Source of the DNA: JBOFSQ01 sp051651625
GTDB lineage: Bacteria > Planctomycetota > Planctomycetia > Pirellulales > Thermoguttaceae
Direction of reading: 5' to 3'
NCBI GenBank assembly: GCA_051651625.1
Contig: JBOFSQ010000108.1
Coordinates: forward strand, 18,681-82,680
DNA: 64,000 nt
Every line of letters starts with the position of its first letter. The first letter of the stretch is position 1. Both the position numbers and the translations under genes were made by a program. Positions 44,082 to 53,498 of the stretch are shown piece after piece. The notes below the pieces were generated by a model that did no database searches, had not been told where the DNA came from, and was given only the letters and a program-made list of their open reading frames with translations.

Positions 44082-45398
44082 ATGCAAAACGAGATCACAA
44101 AATTATCGGTTGGCGGTTTCAAGTCAATCGCCGACGAAATCACGCTTGATATTAAACCACTGACGCTCCTCGCCGGTGCGAACAGTTCCGGCAAGTCTAG
44201 CTTTATGCAGCCGCTGCTGCTGCTCAAGCAAACGCTGGAATCTCAACAAGACCCGGGGTTGCCGTTGACACTCAATGGAAGCAATGTCAAGTTCACTTCG
44301 GTTGACCAAATGTTTACCAAAAAACACAAAGGATCGCATACACGTTTTTCAATAGGCGTACACACACAGAAGAATTTTCTCAATGTTGTGTTTGGAAGAA
44401 CCGTAAAAGAACAAAGACTATTTGTTGAAAATACAGAATACTTTGGCTTAATCAAACGTAACACGAAACTTGCAATAAGCAGGTCTATGGATCAAAATGA
44501 AATACTGGCATTAGTCAGGCAAGTGCCTATGTTTTCAAAGGCCAGACAGATCGAAGGAGGCGTTTCAAATGTTGATGACACCACATCTTTAGCTCTCTAT
44601 GTTGCACAAGATCGCTTTTTTTTGGATATTATTGCACGGGATGGCGACTACTCTTTTGCTGTTCTTTCATCGCGGACATCAGGTGTTGACGGTGTTATCT
44701 TGCAGGTGATCCACGTTCCGGGGCTTCGTGGTAATCCTGAACGTGCGTATAAAACCACAGGTGTAGGACCAAAATTTCCGGGAACATTTGAGAATTATAC
44801 CGCGAGTGTCATTGCTCAAATGGAAAACCAAGATCGGCTGGTCACACTGACCAACCATCTAGCGGCACTTGAGCTGACATCAGCAATTACAGCCAAAAAG
44901 ATTAACGACGCTGCGATAGAAGTGTTGGTTGGTCGCTTGCCGAAAAACGGCACAAGTGAAGCGGACATGGTGAGTATTGCGGATGTTGGTTTTGGCGTGT
45001 CGCAGACGTTACCGGTGTTGGTGGCGTTGCTTGTTGCGGAGCCGGGGCAGTTGGTTTATCTTGAGCAGCCGGAGATTCATTTGCACCCGCGAGCGCAGCG
45101 AGCTTTGGCGGGGATTCTTGTTGACGCCGCGAATCGTGGTGTGCGAGTGGTTGCAGAAACGCACAGTTCGATGCTTCTGCTCGCCGTGCAAACGCTAGTT
45201 GCGAAAGGAAAGATTACGCCTGATAACGTCGCGCTTCACTGGTTCGAGCGAAACAAATCTGGGAAGACCGAAGTTTCGACAGCAGAAATTGACAACGCTG
45301 GTGCGTTTGGAGAATGGCCAGTCGATTTTGGTGATGTCGAACTGGACGCCGAATGTGATTATCTTGACACCGTCGCCTTGACGAGAAGGAAACGGTGA
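44082..45398 (+). CDS. AAA-family ATPase (AAA15/DUF3696, OLD/SMC-like)
   Basis: The protein has 438 residues. Walker A is LLAGANSSGKSSFMQP (residues 30-45). The ABC-like signature and Walker B sit in VGFGVSQTLPVLVALL and QLVYLEQPEIHLHPRAQRAL, followed by the H-loop VVAETHSSMLLL. This is the RecF/OLD-type ATPase group used in many anti-phage systems (with TOPRIM, REase or HNH partners). Here no TOPRIM is fused. The partner is the PIN-like gene starting 4 bp downstream. Confidence 0.88.
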   Translation: MQNEITKLSVGGFKSIADEITLDIKPLTLLAGANSSGKSSFMQPLLLLKQTLESQQDPGLPLTLNGSNVKFTSVDQMFTKKHKGSHTRFSIGVHTQKNFLNVVFGRTVKEQRLFVENTEYFGLIKRNTKLAISRSMDQNEILALVRQVPMFSKARQIEGGVSNVDDTTSLALYVAQDRFFLDIIARDGDYSFAVLSSRTSGVDGVILQVIHVPGLRGNPERAYKTTGVGPKFPGTFENYTASVIAQMENQDRLVTLTNHLAALELTSAITAKKINDAAIEVLVGRLPKNGTSEADMVSIADVGFGVSQTLPVLVALLVAEPGQLVYLEQPEIHLHPRAQRALAGILVDAANRGVRVVAETHSSMLLLAVQTLVAKGKITPDNVALHWFERNKSGKTEVSTAEIDNAGAFGEWPVDFGDVELDAECDYLDTVALTRRKR

Positions 45399-45402
45399 AC
45401 GA

Positions 45403-45951
45403 ATGGCAAAACGAAAATCAAAAGCTCTTGTTATTGACGCATCCGTCGTGCGCGCAGCCGGAAGCGAAATAGCGACTTTCCCAACGTCGATTCACTGCCG
45501 ACATTTTCTTCTTTCAGTCAAAGACGGCGGTTTTGGTGTTGCGATGTCACCGGACATTTCTGCCGAATGGCGCAAGCACGCATCCAGTTTTTCTTGCAGA
45601 TGGCTTGTGCAAATGCGAGGTCGAAAACGTGTTTGCAATGTCGAGAATGCGAAGAACGGTAAATTGCGTCAACGAGTGCTTGACACGACAAAAAGCGAAG
45701 ACGTTCACGCTTTGATGCAGAAAGATTGTCACCTCATCGAAGCCGCGCTAGCGACGGATAAAACGGTTGCGTCGCTCGACGAAAAAGTCCGCAACCATTT
45801 TCGCAATCCAGCGATTGTCGTCGATGAGATCAAAGCGGTTGTTTGGGTAAATCCCGACAAGCAAGACGAAAACGTACAGGCATGGCTAACCGCTGGCGCG
45901 CCCGCCGACAAAAAGCGACAACTCGGTTGCGTCGAAAGCAAAATGGAGTGA
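45403..45951 (+). CDS. PIN-like nuclease candidate
   Basis: The protein has 182 residues. It begins KSKALVIDASVVRAAG, with an early Asp12 as in PIN domains, and has a later acidic segment HLIEAALATDKTVASLDEKV that resembles the PIN D-x-x-hh-x-AA-x-x...D core. The gene starts 4 bp after the ATPase stop, so it is almost certainly the ATPase's dedicated partner. The assignment to PIN is by motif pattern, not alignment. Its stop lies 4 bp before the CNNM gene. Confidence 0.6.
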   Translation: MAKRKSKALVIDASVVRAAGSEIATFPTSIHCRHFLLSVKDGGFGVAMSPDISAEWRKHASSFSCRWLVQMRGRKRVCNVENAKNGKLRQRVLDTTKSEDVHALMQKDCHLIEAALATDKTVASLDEKVRNHFRNPAIVVDEIKAVVWVNPDKQDENVQAWLTAGAPADKKRQLGCVESKME

Positions 45952-45955
45952 TTCA

Positions 45956-46969
45956 GTGTTAGAACTAATCGCAAACGAATCTGGTCTGCTTTTTGCGATG
46001 GGGGTGTTGCTCATTGTGTCGGCGTTGATGTCGTCGAGCGAGGCGGCGTACTTTTCGCTCTCGCTCACCGACAAAGGACGACTCGCGTCGGGTGGTTTGC
46101 TGTCGCGTTCTGCACTCGCTCTCCTCCGCGACCCCGAACGACTCCTCGGTACAATTCTACTCGGTAATCTCATTGTCAATTTGGTTTACTTCACACTCTC
46201 GTCGGTAGTTGCGTTTCACTTGCAACACGCCGGACAGCCGTATCTCGCAGTAGGTTTCGCCGTTTCAACGTTGTTGTTGGTGATGGTCTTCGCAGAGATG
46301 CTTCCGAAAGACCTCGCTGTTCTTGCGCCGCGAAGCGTCGCCTGCGCGTGGTCGATGCCGCTTACGCTCTTGGTGACGGCGATGCGTCCAATCACGCCGG
46401 TACTACGCTGGGCAACGCGGATGTCACGCCGACTCATCGTCCCACACTTTGAAGAAGAAGCGACTCTCGCCAGCGAAGACTTTCATCGTATCGTCTCGCT
46501 CGCCAAAGAAGACGCAAATCTCAAACCACGCGAACATCGTTGGCTCCGCGCAATCGTCTCGCTCGCCGACGTGACGGTCAAAGAACTGATGTTCCCACGC
46601 CCATACATAACCCTCTGGCAACTCCCGCTCGACCGCGAATCTGTCGTGCAAGAACTTCGCCAGTCGATGAGACGTGACTTCCTCTTCATCACCGAATCAA
46701 CCAGCGATGACATCGCCGCTACAATTCCCGTCGCCGACTGGCTCGCCGCACCACAGAGTAGTCGCTGGACGAGTCTCGCCGCGATGGAACATAGCGGTAT
46801 GCAGCCGCTCTACATACCGTGGTCGGCAACCGCCGCGTCGCTCTGGGAACAACTCCGCGAAAACTGCCGCCGCGTCGCGGTGGTCGTCAACGAATATGGC
46901 GAAACAATCGGCGTCGTCACCGAAGACGACCTGTGGCATTTCTTCCTCAAACCGTCACAACAAACGTAA
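45956..46969 (+). CDS. CNNM/CorC-type membrane protein with CBS domain
   Basis: The protein has 337 residues and a GTG start. The N-terminal CNNM (DUF21) part has TM helices and the hallmark SALMSSSEAAYFSLS with the GTILLGNLIVNLVYF helix, then VMVFAEMLPKDLA. The C-terminal CBS region ends with RVAVVVNEYGETIGVVTEDDL. Such proteins act in Mg efflux or membrane integrity. It follows the PIN-like gene by 4 bp, but its family is housekeeping, so the proximity may be secondary. Confidence 0.88.
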   Translation: MLELIANESGLLFAMGVLLIVSALMSSSEAAYFSLSLTDKGRLASGGLLSRSALALLRDPERLLGTILLGNLIVNLVYFTLSSVVAFHLQHAGQPYLAVGFAVSTLLLVMVFAEMLPKDLAVLAPRSVACAWSMPLTLLVTAMRPITPVLRWATRMSRRLIVPHFEEEATLASEDFHRIVSLAKEDANLKPREHRWLRAIVSLADVTVKELMFPRPYITLWQLPLDRESVVQELRQSMRRDFLFITESTSDDIAATIPVADWLAAPQSSRWTSLAAMEHSGMQPLYIPWSATAASLWEQLRENCRRVAVVVNEYGETIGVVTEDDLWHFFLKPSQQT

Positions 46970-47198
46970 CCGTTCACGAAGTTTTGAGTAGGAGTCTCAC
47001 ACAAAGGCACGAAGGCACGGAGAAGAGATGAAGCCTCATACATTGTTGGCAGTTCTTTTTTTGCGCACGAAGGCACGAAGTACACGAAGAACGCAAAGGA
47101 TGATTCCAACTTCGATCCTCTTCGTGTCCTCTGTGCTCTTTGCGCCTTTGTGCGAAAAAAAGAGCCGCTCGTAAACATAAAATCCGTGAACGCTTACC
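46966..47198. repeat. long palindromic intergenic element with terminal inverted repeats, family B, copy 3
   Basis: It is bounded by GTAACCGTTCACG (46966-46978) and CGTGAACGCTTAC (47185-47197). The interior has GCACGAAGGCACGAAG repeats and self-complementary halves. It is nearly identical to 23978-24240. The stop codon of the CNNM gene lies inside the left terminal repeat. Confidence 0.8.
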
Positions 47199-47220
47199 AA
47201 CAAACAACAGGAGAACTCTC

Positions 47221-49425
47221 ATGAAACGTTCAGCAGCACTGGTGGTGACACTGTTCATCACAGCAATCGTGGTGATCGCAAACAGCTTCGGCGCAACGCC
47301 AAACACAACGGCATCTGACGACCGTGCCGCCATATTAAAAGATGTGGAAACGCTCGCGTGCATCGGTACACCCGGACCGCTGGTCGTGTTCAGTCCGCAG
47401 TGTTTTCCGCTGCTCGTTGGCAGTGAAGACAAGATCATCGCCGCTGCCGGACGCTACAAAAATGGGCGCATCGTCGTCTTCGGCCACAACGGTTATCTCG
47501 ACAACAGAAGCGATGTGAACGCAACTTTCTACAAGAACTTGATCGCGTGGGTGGCCGCGCGGAACAATGATGAAAAAATTCGCATTGCTGTCCATCGCAA
47601 CGCCAAACTCGCCGAGGCGATGAACGGTTTGGGATACGTCGCGTTTTCATTCGACGACTGGGAAAAACTTTCGTGGCCGGAAATCGACATCGTTTGGGCC
47701 GAGACGTGGAACATCCCAGAAAAGTCGTTCGCGCCGCTGACCGACTTCATTGCACGCGGCGGCGGATTCGTAACCGGCGTAACAGCGTGGGCCAGAAACT
47801 TTAACGCAGAGCTTCCGTGGAATCGCCTCGTCGCATCAATGGGAATCTGCTTCACCGGAGATTATCTCGGCGCGACACGCGACGGGATGTTTGAAACGGC
47901 AACGTCAATCTCGCCGCTCCTTCACGTCAACGATGCGTTCAAAGCACTCATCGCAGATGACAGTGGCAAACAAAAACTCGCCGATGGCGACAGCCAAATC
48001 GTCTCAACAACGCTGATGCGCGGACTTCGTTCGATGCCGCTCAAAGAACAGGCTCCGTTTGCGAAGTGGGCCGAGAGTCGTCCGGTGCCGGTCATCACAG
48101 AAAAGACGCCGCTCCGCGTGGCCGACGCGGGACAACGTTTTCTCGTCGCACAAAAATTGGCGCGGTATCAAGCAGGGGAGGGCGATCCCAAAAAGTTGGG
48201 AGCCGACCCGTCAGCGGCGGCGTTTCCCGGTCTTCCAGCCGATAACGCAAAGAAGATCAAGAAAACTGTCCGCATCGACACGAGCGTTCCCGATTGGCAC
48301 AGTCTCGGACTCTACGCCGCGCCGGGCGACGTTGTAACAGTTCGCATTCCAGACAGTGCTGCCGCGTCAAAGAAGCGACTCGCGGTGGTGATCGGTTGTC
48401 ATCAAGATCAAATCTGGGACCACAAAGAGTGGAAGCGTCCGCCGCAAATTATGACGCGGCGTGAGTTAGCGCAACCGGTCACGCAAGTTTGTAATCCGTT
48501 CGGCGGGATTTTCTACATCGACGTTCCGCGCGGATGCGACCTCGGCAGCGTTGAAGTTTCTATCGAAAATATTCTCGACTCACCGCTCTTCATCCTCGGC
48601 AAGACAACGCCCGAAGAGTGGAAGAAACAGCGCGACGCGATAGTTGCGCCGTGGGGTGAAATTGCGTCGAACAAGATCATCATCTCGCTCCCGACTTCGG
48701 TACTTGCGAAGGTTGACGACCCTGCGGCGGTGATGGAGTTTTGGAACAATGTCGCCGATGCGTGTGCCGATCTTTGTGGCCGCCAGCGCGAACGTGATCG
48801 CCCCGAACGCCTCGTTCCCGACGTTCAAATCAGTGCCGGTTACATGCATTCAGGCTACCCGATTATGACGCACATGGATGTCGTCGATCACTTCACGGAC
48901 GTGACTGGTGTCAAAGGCGTGAAGCGTGATGGCTGGGGATTTTTCCACGAAATTGGACACAATCACCAATCGGGCGACTGGACGTTTGGCGGAACTGGCG
49001 AGGTGACAGTGAACCTGTTCACTCTCTACGTTTACGATACTGTCTGCGGCGTAACGCCGGAAAAGACGCGGCGTGAGCTTACGTCTGATTGGCAGAGCAA
49101 AGCGATTGCGAAATATATCGCAGAGGGAAAGTCGTTTGAGAAATGGAAGAACGATCCGTTCTTGGCACTTGCGATGTACGACCAGCTCCGTGCAAAATAT
49201 GGTTGGGATGCGTTTCGCAAAACTTTTGCGGCGTACCGCGAGATTCCAAACGGTGAACGTCCGAAGAACGACGACGAAAAACGTGACCAGTGGCTCGTCC
49301 GGTTTTCGCGCACTGTTGGCGAAGACTTGAGCGATTTCTTTGAAGCGTGGGGCGTTCCAACATCTTCCGCCGCGCGAACGTCGCTACAAGACTTGCCAAA
49401 AACTTCACTCAAAATGGAGATGTGA
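47221..49425 (+). CDS. secreted M60-like (enhancin-type) metallopeptidase
   Basis: The protein has 734 residues; the start at 47221 has AGGAG and a signal peptide (RSAALVVTLFITAIVVIANSF). The zinc site HEIGH lies at about residues 576-580 within GWGFFHEIGHNHQ, with a downstream Glu in GTGEVTVNLFTLY, the M60 gluzincin signature. The upstream beta-rich part (GLYAAPGDVVTVRIPDSAA) is the usual M60 N-terminal domain. M60-like enzymes cleave mucin-type glycoproteins, which suggests use of host or detrital glycoproteins. Confidence 0.88.
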   Translation: MKRSAALVVTLFITAIVVIANSFGATPNTTASDDRAAILKDVETLACIGTPGPLVVFSPQCFPLLVGSEDKIIAAAGRYKNGRIVVFGHNGYLDNRSDVNATFYKNLIAWVAARNNDEKIRIAVHRNAKLAEAMNGLGYVAFSFDDWEKLSWPEIDIVWAETWNIPEKSFAPLTDFIARGGGFVTGVTAWARNFNAELPWNRLVASMGICFTGDYLGATRDGMFETATSISPLLHVNDAFKALIADDSGKQKLADGDSQIVSTTLMRGLRSMPLKEQAPFAKWAESRPVPVITEKTPLRVADAGQRFLVAQKLARYQAGEGDPKKLGADPSAAAFPGLPADNAKKIKKTVRIDTSVPDWHSLGLYAAPGDVVTVRIPDSAAASKKRLAVVIGCHQDQIWDHKEWKRPPQIMTRRELAQPVTQVCNPFGGIFYIDVPRGCDLGSVEVSIENILDSPLFILGKTTPEEWKKQRDAIVAPWGEIASNKIIISLPTSVLAKVDDPAAVMEFWNNVADACADLCGRQRERDRPERLVPDVQISAGYMHSGYPIMTHMDVVDHFTDVTGVKGVKRDGWGFFHEIGHNHQSGDWTFGGTGEVTVNLFTLYVYDTVCGVTPEKTRRELTSDWQSKAIAKYIAEGKSFEKWKNDPFLALAMYDQLRAKYGWDAFRKTFAAYREIPNGERPKNDDEKRDQWLVRFSRTVGEDLSDFFEAWGVPTSSAARTSLQDLPKTSLKMEM

Positions 49426-49543
49426 ACTCGTAACGGGTCGAAAATCGTCTTGACGCCGACACCGAAATTGGTTACGCTACTCACACGGTAGGTGGTCTCG
49501 TTTGTGTGGCCGCTCCGAAACGTCTCACGTCTTGGGGGTAGTT

Positions 49544-50620
49544 ATGCGGCGTCTTGTTTTTAGTTTGATGCTTGGTTTGGTTTGTCTCAGTCTTGCGGAA
49601 ACTGTCTGCGGCAATCCGCTTGCGATTTTCCGCAACCAGTCGGTCGATGCCGATCCAAACAAAGACTATCGTCTCCAAGAATCGAATGGCCCGTGGCTCA
49701 TCTCGACGGCGTCGTTCTCCGGTTCATCGGCGGAAAGCGACGCAAAAGAACTTGTGCTAGAGCTGCGAAAAAAGTATGGTGTTGCGGCGTATCTCCATCA
49801 CATGACGTTTGAGCCAGAGATGGACAACGGGGCAGTGGGGCGTCCGAAATTTCTCAAGGCTCCGCAACACGAAGAATGGGCGGTCCTCGTCGGCGACTTT
49901 CCAACTATCGACGACCCACGCCTAACGAAAACTCTCAAGACGATCAAATCGGCGAAGCCCGATTGTCTCAACATCAAAGAAGGGAAGGGGAAGTCGTTAA
50001 ACTTTGGCCAGTGGCGACAGGTTGTCTTGCCGCAGGTCGAGGAGGCGTCGGTGAGTGGGCCGATGTCGCGGGCGATGGCGATTACGAATCCTCTGTTGCC
50101 GAAAGACTTTTTCACGCGCGGCGGCACTGTCGATAGCTTCATCGTCTCGATCAACAGCCGTGCAGAGTATTCACTACTCAGCAATCCGGGGCGTTACACA
50201 GTTCGGATTGCAACGTTCACGGGGAAGACGATAATCGATCAAGAGCAGATCAAGGATCACGTTGCTGGGAAACGTGACGTGTTCGCCACCAGCAAGTCTG
50301 GAATGACCGACCTTGATAAGGCCGCACTCGCCGCCACAAAACTTTGTGCAGTGCTGCGACAGAAGGGGTACGAGGCATACATCTACCACGACCGCTATGA
50401 AAGCATCGTATCAATCGGGGCGTTTGACGAAGTTGTCGTCCAGATGGCTGATGGCCGAAGTGTCGAACGCCCTGAAATCGCAGACCTGCGACAGCGTTTC
50501 ACCGGCAAAATGGTAAGTCCCGCACCCGGACAACCGCTCACATACCAGCCCATCACAATCGCCGATGTCGAACTCGACTACGAACCAAAAGTGATTCCAG
50601 TTCCACGCAAATCGCGGTAA
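49544..50620 (+). CDS. secreted protein with possible SPOR-like modules
   Basis: The protein has 358 residues; the start at 49544 gives a signal peptide (RRLVFSLMLGLVCLSLAETVCG). Two regions have a SPOR-like rhythm: LRKKYGVAAYLHHMTFEP followed by EWAVLVGDFPTIDDP, and AVLRQKGYEAYIYHDRYE followed by VSIGAFD. SPOR modules bind denuded peptidoglycan glycans, but planctomycete peptidoglycan is sparse, so the role is open. It is not a confident family match. Confidence 0.65.
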   Translation: MRRLVFSLMLGLVCLSLAETVCGNPLAIFRNQSVDADPNKDYRLQESNGPWLISTASFSGSSAESDAKELVLELRKKYGVAAYLHHMTFEPEMDNGAVGRPKFLKAPQHEEWAVLVGDFPTIDDPRLTKTLKTIKSAKPDCLNIKEGKGKSLNFGQWRQVVLPQVEEASVSGPMSRAMAITNPLLPKDFFTRGGTVDSFIVSINSRAEYSLLSNPGRYTVRIATFTGKTIIDQEQIKDHVAGKRDVFATSKSGMTDLDKAALAATKLCAVLRQKGYEAYIYHDRYESIVSIGAFDEVVVQMADGRSVERPEIADLRQRFTGKMVSPAPGQPLTYQPITIADVELDYEPKVIPVPRKSR

Positions 50621-50657
50621 GTTTCCGCCACGCTCCCTTCAAAATTCTCTGATATTG

Positions 50658-50670
50658 TGTACAGTGTACA
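50658..50670. promoter_or_regulatory. 13-bp palindrome upstream of ribulokinase
   Basis: TGTACAGTGTACA lies 66 bp before the ribulokinase start. It resembles GTAC-based operators of GntR/AraR-type sugar repressors, but no regulator is adjacent, so this is a candidate operator only. Confidence 0.4.
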
Positions 50671-50735
50671 GGAATCTCTCGCGGTTGGGAGGTAAACTGT
50701 ATCTTGTCGCACGGTTTTTGAAGGTGAGGGTCAAA

Positions 50736-52418
50736 GTGAAGAAGCGATTTTCTCTTGGTGTCGATTATGGGACGAATAGTGTCCGCGCGCTGATTGTGGA
50801 CGTGACTGATGGCAGCGAAGTCGGTACGGCGGTTGCGGCGTATCCGAGCGGTGAAGCGGGGATCATTCTCGATCCGAAAAATCCGCTCGTCGCACGCCAG
50901 AGTCCGGCGGACTATGTTAACTGTTTTGTCAAAGCGGTCAGCGGAGCAGTTCGCGCGGCGAAGAAGAACGATGCGAAGTTCTCGCCCGAAGAGATCGCTG
51001 GCATCGGAATCGACACGACCGGTTCGACGCCGATTCCCGTCAACCGCGATGGTGTTGCACTTGGTTGTCTGCCGGAGTGGGCGAACAATCGTGCGGCGCA
51101 GGCGTGGCTTTGGAAAGACCATTCGTCGCACCGCGAAGCCGCCGACATCACTGCCGCCGCGAAAAAATACGCCGCCGCCGGTGGAAGCGACTACCTCGCA
51201 AAGTGCGGCGGAACGTACAGCAGCGAGTGGTACTGGTCAAAAATCTGGCACTGCAAACGCGAAGACCCAAAAGTGTTCGCCGCCGCGTATTCGTGGGTCG
51301 AACTCGCCGACTTCATCCCCGCCGTCATCACCGGCAACATCGACCCGCACACATTGTCGCGCGGCATCTGTGCGTCGGGTCACAAGGCGATGTGCAACGA
51401 AAATTGGGGCGGACTTCCGAGTGCAGAGTTTTTGAAAACGCTCGACCGCGACCTTGCCAAACTTCGTGACCGTTTCGCATCGCACACACAAACCGCAGAC
51501 AAACTCGCCGGTCATCTCTTGCCGGAGTTTTCGAAAAAGTGTGGACTCGTCGCCGGAACGCCCGTTGCAGTCGGCGCGATGGACGCACACATGGGGGCAG
51601 TCGGCGCGGGGATCAAACCCGGAACGCTTGTCAAAATTATCGGCACCAGCACATGCGATATGATGGTGCATCCGCTCGATGAACCACTCGCCGACATCCC
51701 CGGACTTTGTGGAATCGTCCCCGGTTCGGTGCTGCCGAATATGTACGGACTCGAAGCAGGGCAGTCCGCCGTCGGCGATATTTTCAACTGGTTCGTCAAA
51801 AATCTTGCGTCAACGACGAAGGGCGACCCGCACGTTGTTCTAACGCGCGAAGCGGAAAAACTTGTCCCCGGCGCGAGCGGACTCCTTGCACTCGATTGGA
51901 ATAACGGCAATCGCACGATCCTTGTTGATCCGCTTCTATCTGGTCTTCTCGTTGGCCAAACGCTCCACACAACGGCGGCGGAGATTTATCGTGCGCTCGT
52001 CGAAGCGACGGCGTTCGGTGCGCTTACGATCATAAATCGTTTTGAGGAATACGGCGTTGCGGTTCGTGAAGTTGTTAACTGCGGTGGGATTGCGGAGAAG
52101 AGTCCGCTGGTGATGCAAATCTACGCCGACGTTTGCAACCGCCCGATGAAGGTGAGTCGTTCGCCGCAGACGTGTGCGCTTGGTGCCGCGATTTTTGGTG
52201 CTGTCGCTGGCGGAGTTTACAAAGACGTTGCAACGGCACAAAAGAAAATGACGGGAGTTAAACCGACCGTCTACCAACCGAACAAGAAAAACGTGGCGAC
52301 ATACAAACAGCTTTATAAACTGTACCGACTTATGCACGACCAGTTCGGAACACCAAACAGCAACGACTCGCTCTATGGCGTGATGAAAGAATTGATCGCA
52401 ATTCGAGATAGCAAGTAA
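50736..52418 (+). CDS. araB: ribulokinase (FGGY family)
   Basis: The protein has 560 residues from a GTG start with GGTGAGGG upstream; the length equals known ribulokinases. It begins SLGVDYGTNSVRALIVDV. It has GIGIDTTGSTPIPV, the central SSEWYWSKIWH, IGTSTCDMMVHP and the ATP-site VVNCGGIAEKSPLVMQIYAD. It phosphorylates L-ribulose in arabinose use. No araA or araD is in the window. The next gene starts 9 bp later. Confidence 0.93.
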   Translation: MKKRFSLGVDYGTNSVRALIVDVTDGSEVGTAVAAYPSGEAGIILDPKNPLVARQSPADYVNCFVKAVSGAVRAAKKNDAKFSPEEIAGIGIDTTGSTPIPVNRDGVALGCLPEWANNRAAQAWLWKDHSSHREAADITAAAKKYAAAGGSDYLAKCGGTYSSEWYWSKIWHCKREDPKVFAAAYSWVELADFIPAVITGNIDPHTLSRGICASGHKAMCNENWGGLPSAEFLKTLDRDLAKLRDRFASHTQTADKLAGHLLPEFSKKCGLVAGTPVAVGAMDAHMGAVGAGIKPGTLVKIIGTSTCDMMVHPLDEPLADIPGLCGIVPGSVLPNMYGLEAGQSAVGDIFNWFVKNLASTTKGDPHVVLTREAEKLVPGASGLLALDWNNGNRTILVDPLLSGLLVGQTLHTTAAEIYRALVEATAFGALTIINRFEEYGVAVREVVNCGGIAEKSPLVMQIYADVCNRPMKVSRSPQTCALGAAIFGAVAGGVYKDVATAQKKMTGVKPTVYQPNKKNVATYKQLYKLYRLMHDQFGTPNSNDSLYGVMKELIAIRDSK

Positions 52419-52427
52419 GGTGATGAA

Positions 52428-53336
52428 ATGACTGAAGCGCGTCGCACATTCTTGAAGTCTTCGCTGGTATCTGCTGCGGTGGCGGCGAGTGGATGCGCGG
52501 TGTCGTCAGCGGTTGAGTCGCCGCCGCCAGTGCCGATGATTTCGTTCGGCAAATATAAGATCACGCGACTCATCGCGGGGTGGAACCCAATCGGCGGTAA
52601 CGCTCACGCCGTGCCCAGTCTTTCGCGTCACATGCGTGACTATTTCACGTCTGAACGAGTTAACGAGTTTTTGGTTCGCGTTGAACAGTCGGGGATAAAC
52701 TGCTGGCAATTCAGCCATGGCGAACGTGCGAAGGAGGCGTGTCGCGCGTTGCGTGAACGTGGTTCGTCGCTGAAGTTGATTGGACTTCACGCCGAGCGTC
52801 CGCAAGATGCGTCGATAGCAACCGTCATCGCCGACACTGGCTGCATCGCGCTTTCACACCACGGCAACATAACCGATGCACTATTTCGTGTCGGACGACA
52901 ACAGCAAGTTAAAGACTACATCAAAAAAGTTCGTGACGCGGGGATACTGGCTGGAGTTTCGTCGCACTCACCGCAACACATCCGCCAGATCATCGACGAA
53001 AACTGGGACGTCGATTTTCTGATGACGTGTTTTTATCACATCACTTGGCCGCGCGACGAACAGCTCAAGACTATCGGCAAGGTCACGCTCGGCGAACCGT
53101 TTTTTGAATCCGATCCCGATGAGATGGCGGCGATCATTCGCACCGCGCATCGTCCGTGTTTGGCATTCAAGATTCTCGGTGCGGGACGACTCTGCGGCAG
53201 TTCGCTGGCGGTTGAAAAAGCGTTTCGGTACGCCTTCACAAATATCCGACCGACCGATGCTATCATCGTCGGAATGTACCCGCAGTTCACCGATGAGATC
53301 AGCGAAAACGCCCGACTCGCACGCGAGTTGGGGTGA
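52428..53336 (+). CDS. Tat-exported TIM-barrel protein, aldo/keto reductase-like
   Basis: The protein has 302 residues. The N-terminus has a twin-arginine motif (EARRTFLKSS), a hydrophobic stretch and SGC, which might be a lipobox. The body has ITRLIAGWNPIGG, SGINCWQFSHGER, LIGLHAERP, VDFLMTCFYHI and AFKILGAGRL, consistent with an aldo/keto reductase-like barrel. The catalytic Tyr is not obvious. It may act on sugars, given the upstream ribulokinase. Confidence 0.65.
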   Translation: MTEARRTFLKSSLVSAAVAASGCAVSSAVESPPPVPMISFGKYKITRLIAGWNPIGGNAHAVPSLSRHMRDYFTSERVNEFLVRVEQSGINCWQFSHGERAKEACRALRERGSSLKLIGLHAERPQDASIATVIADTGCIALSHHGNITDALFRVGRQQQVKDYIKKVRDAGILAGVSSHSPQHIRQIIDENWDVDFLMTCFYHITWPRDEQLKTIGKVTLGEPFFESDPDEMAAIIRTAHRPCLAFKILGAGRLCGSSLAVEKAFRYAFTNIRPTDAIIVGMYPQFTDEISENARLARELG

Positions 53337-53355
53337 AAGCCGCAATAGTAGTTCT

Positions 53356-53425
53356 GGTTCGGCATAGCCGAACCCTCCAGTTAATCAACGCCGTAGGCGT
53401 TTGGAGGGTTCGGCTATGCCGAACC
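53356..53425. repeat. nested palindrome (cloverleaf-like inverted repeat)
   Basis: Two perfectly complementary 24-bp arms (53356-53379 and 53402-53425). Each arm contains the self-palindrome GGTTCGGCATAGCCGAACC. The 22-base loop holds a third hairpin AACGCCGTAGGCGTT. It lies between the Tat-exported protein and der. Confidence 0.9.
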
Positions 53426-53498
53426 GCTGTGCAGGTGCAAGTTTCCGAACAGGTCTAATGAACATTATATCACTTTACACTCACTAAATCAAAAACAC

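Noticed and set aside
45956..46969. Including the CNNM/CBS gene in the candidate defence cluster
   Set aside because: The spacing is tight, but the protein is a common housekeeping membrane family with GC-rich codons like other core genes, so adjacency alone was judged insufficient.
50655..50735. Start of ribulokinase at 50655
   Set aside because: The extra 27 residues run through a palindromic operator-like site and match nothing. GTG 50736 gives the exact FGGY N-terminus and usual length.
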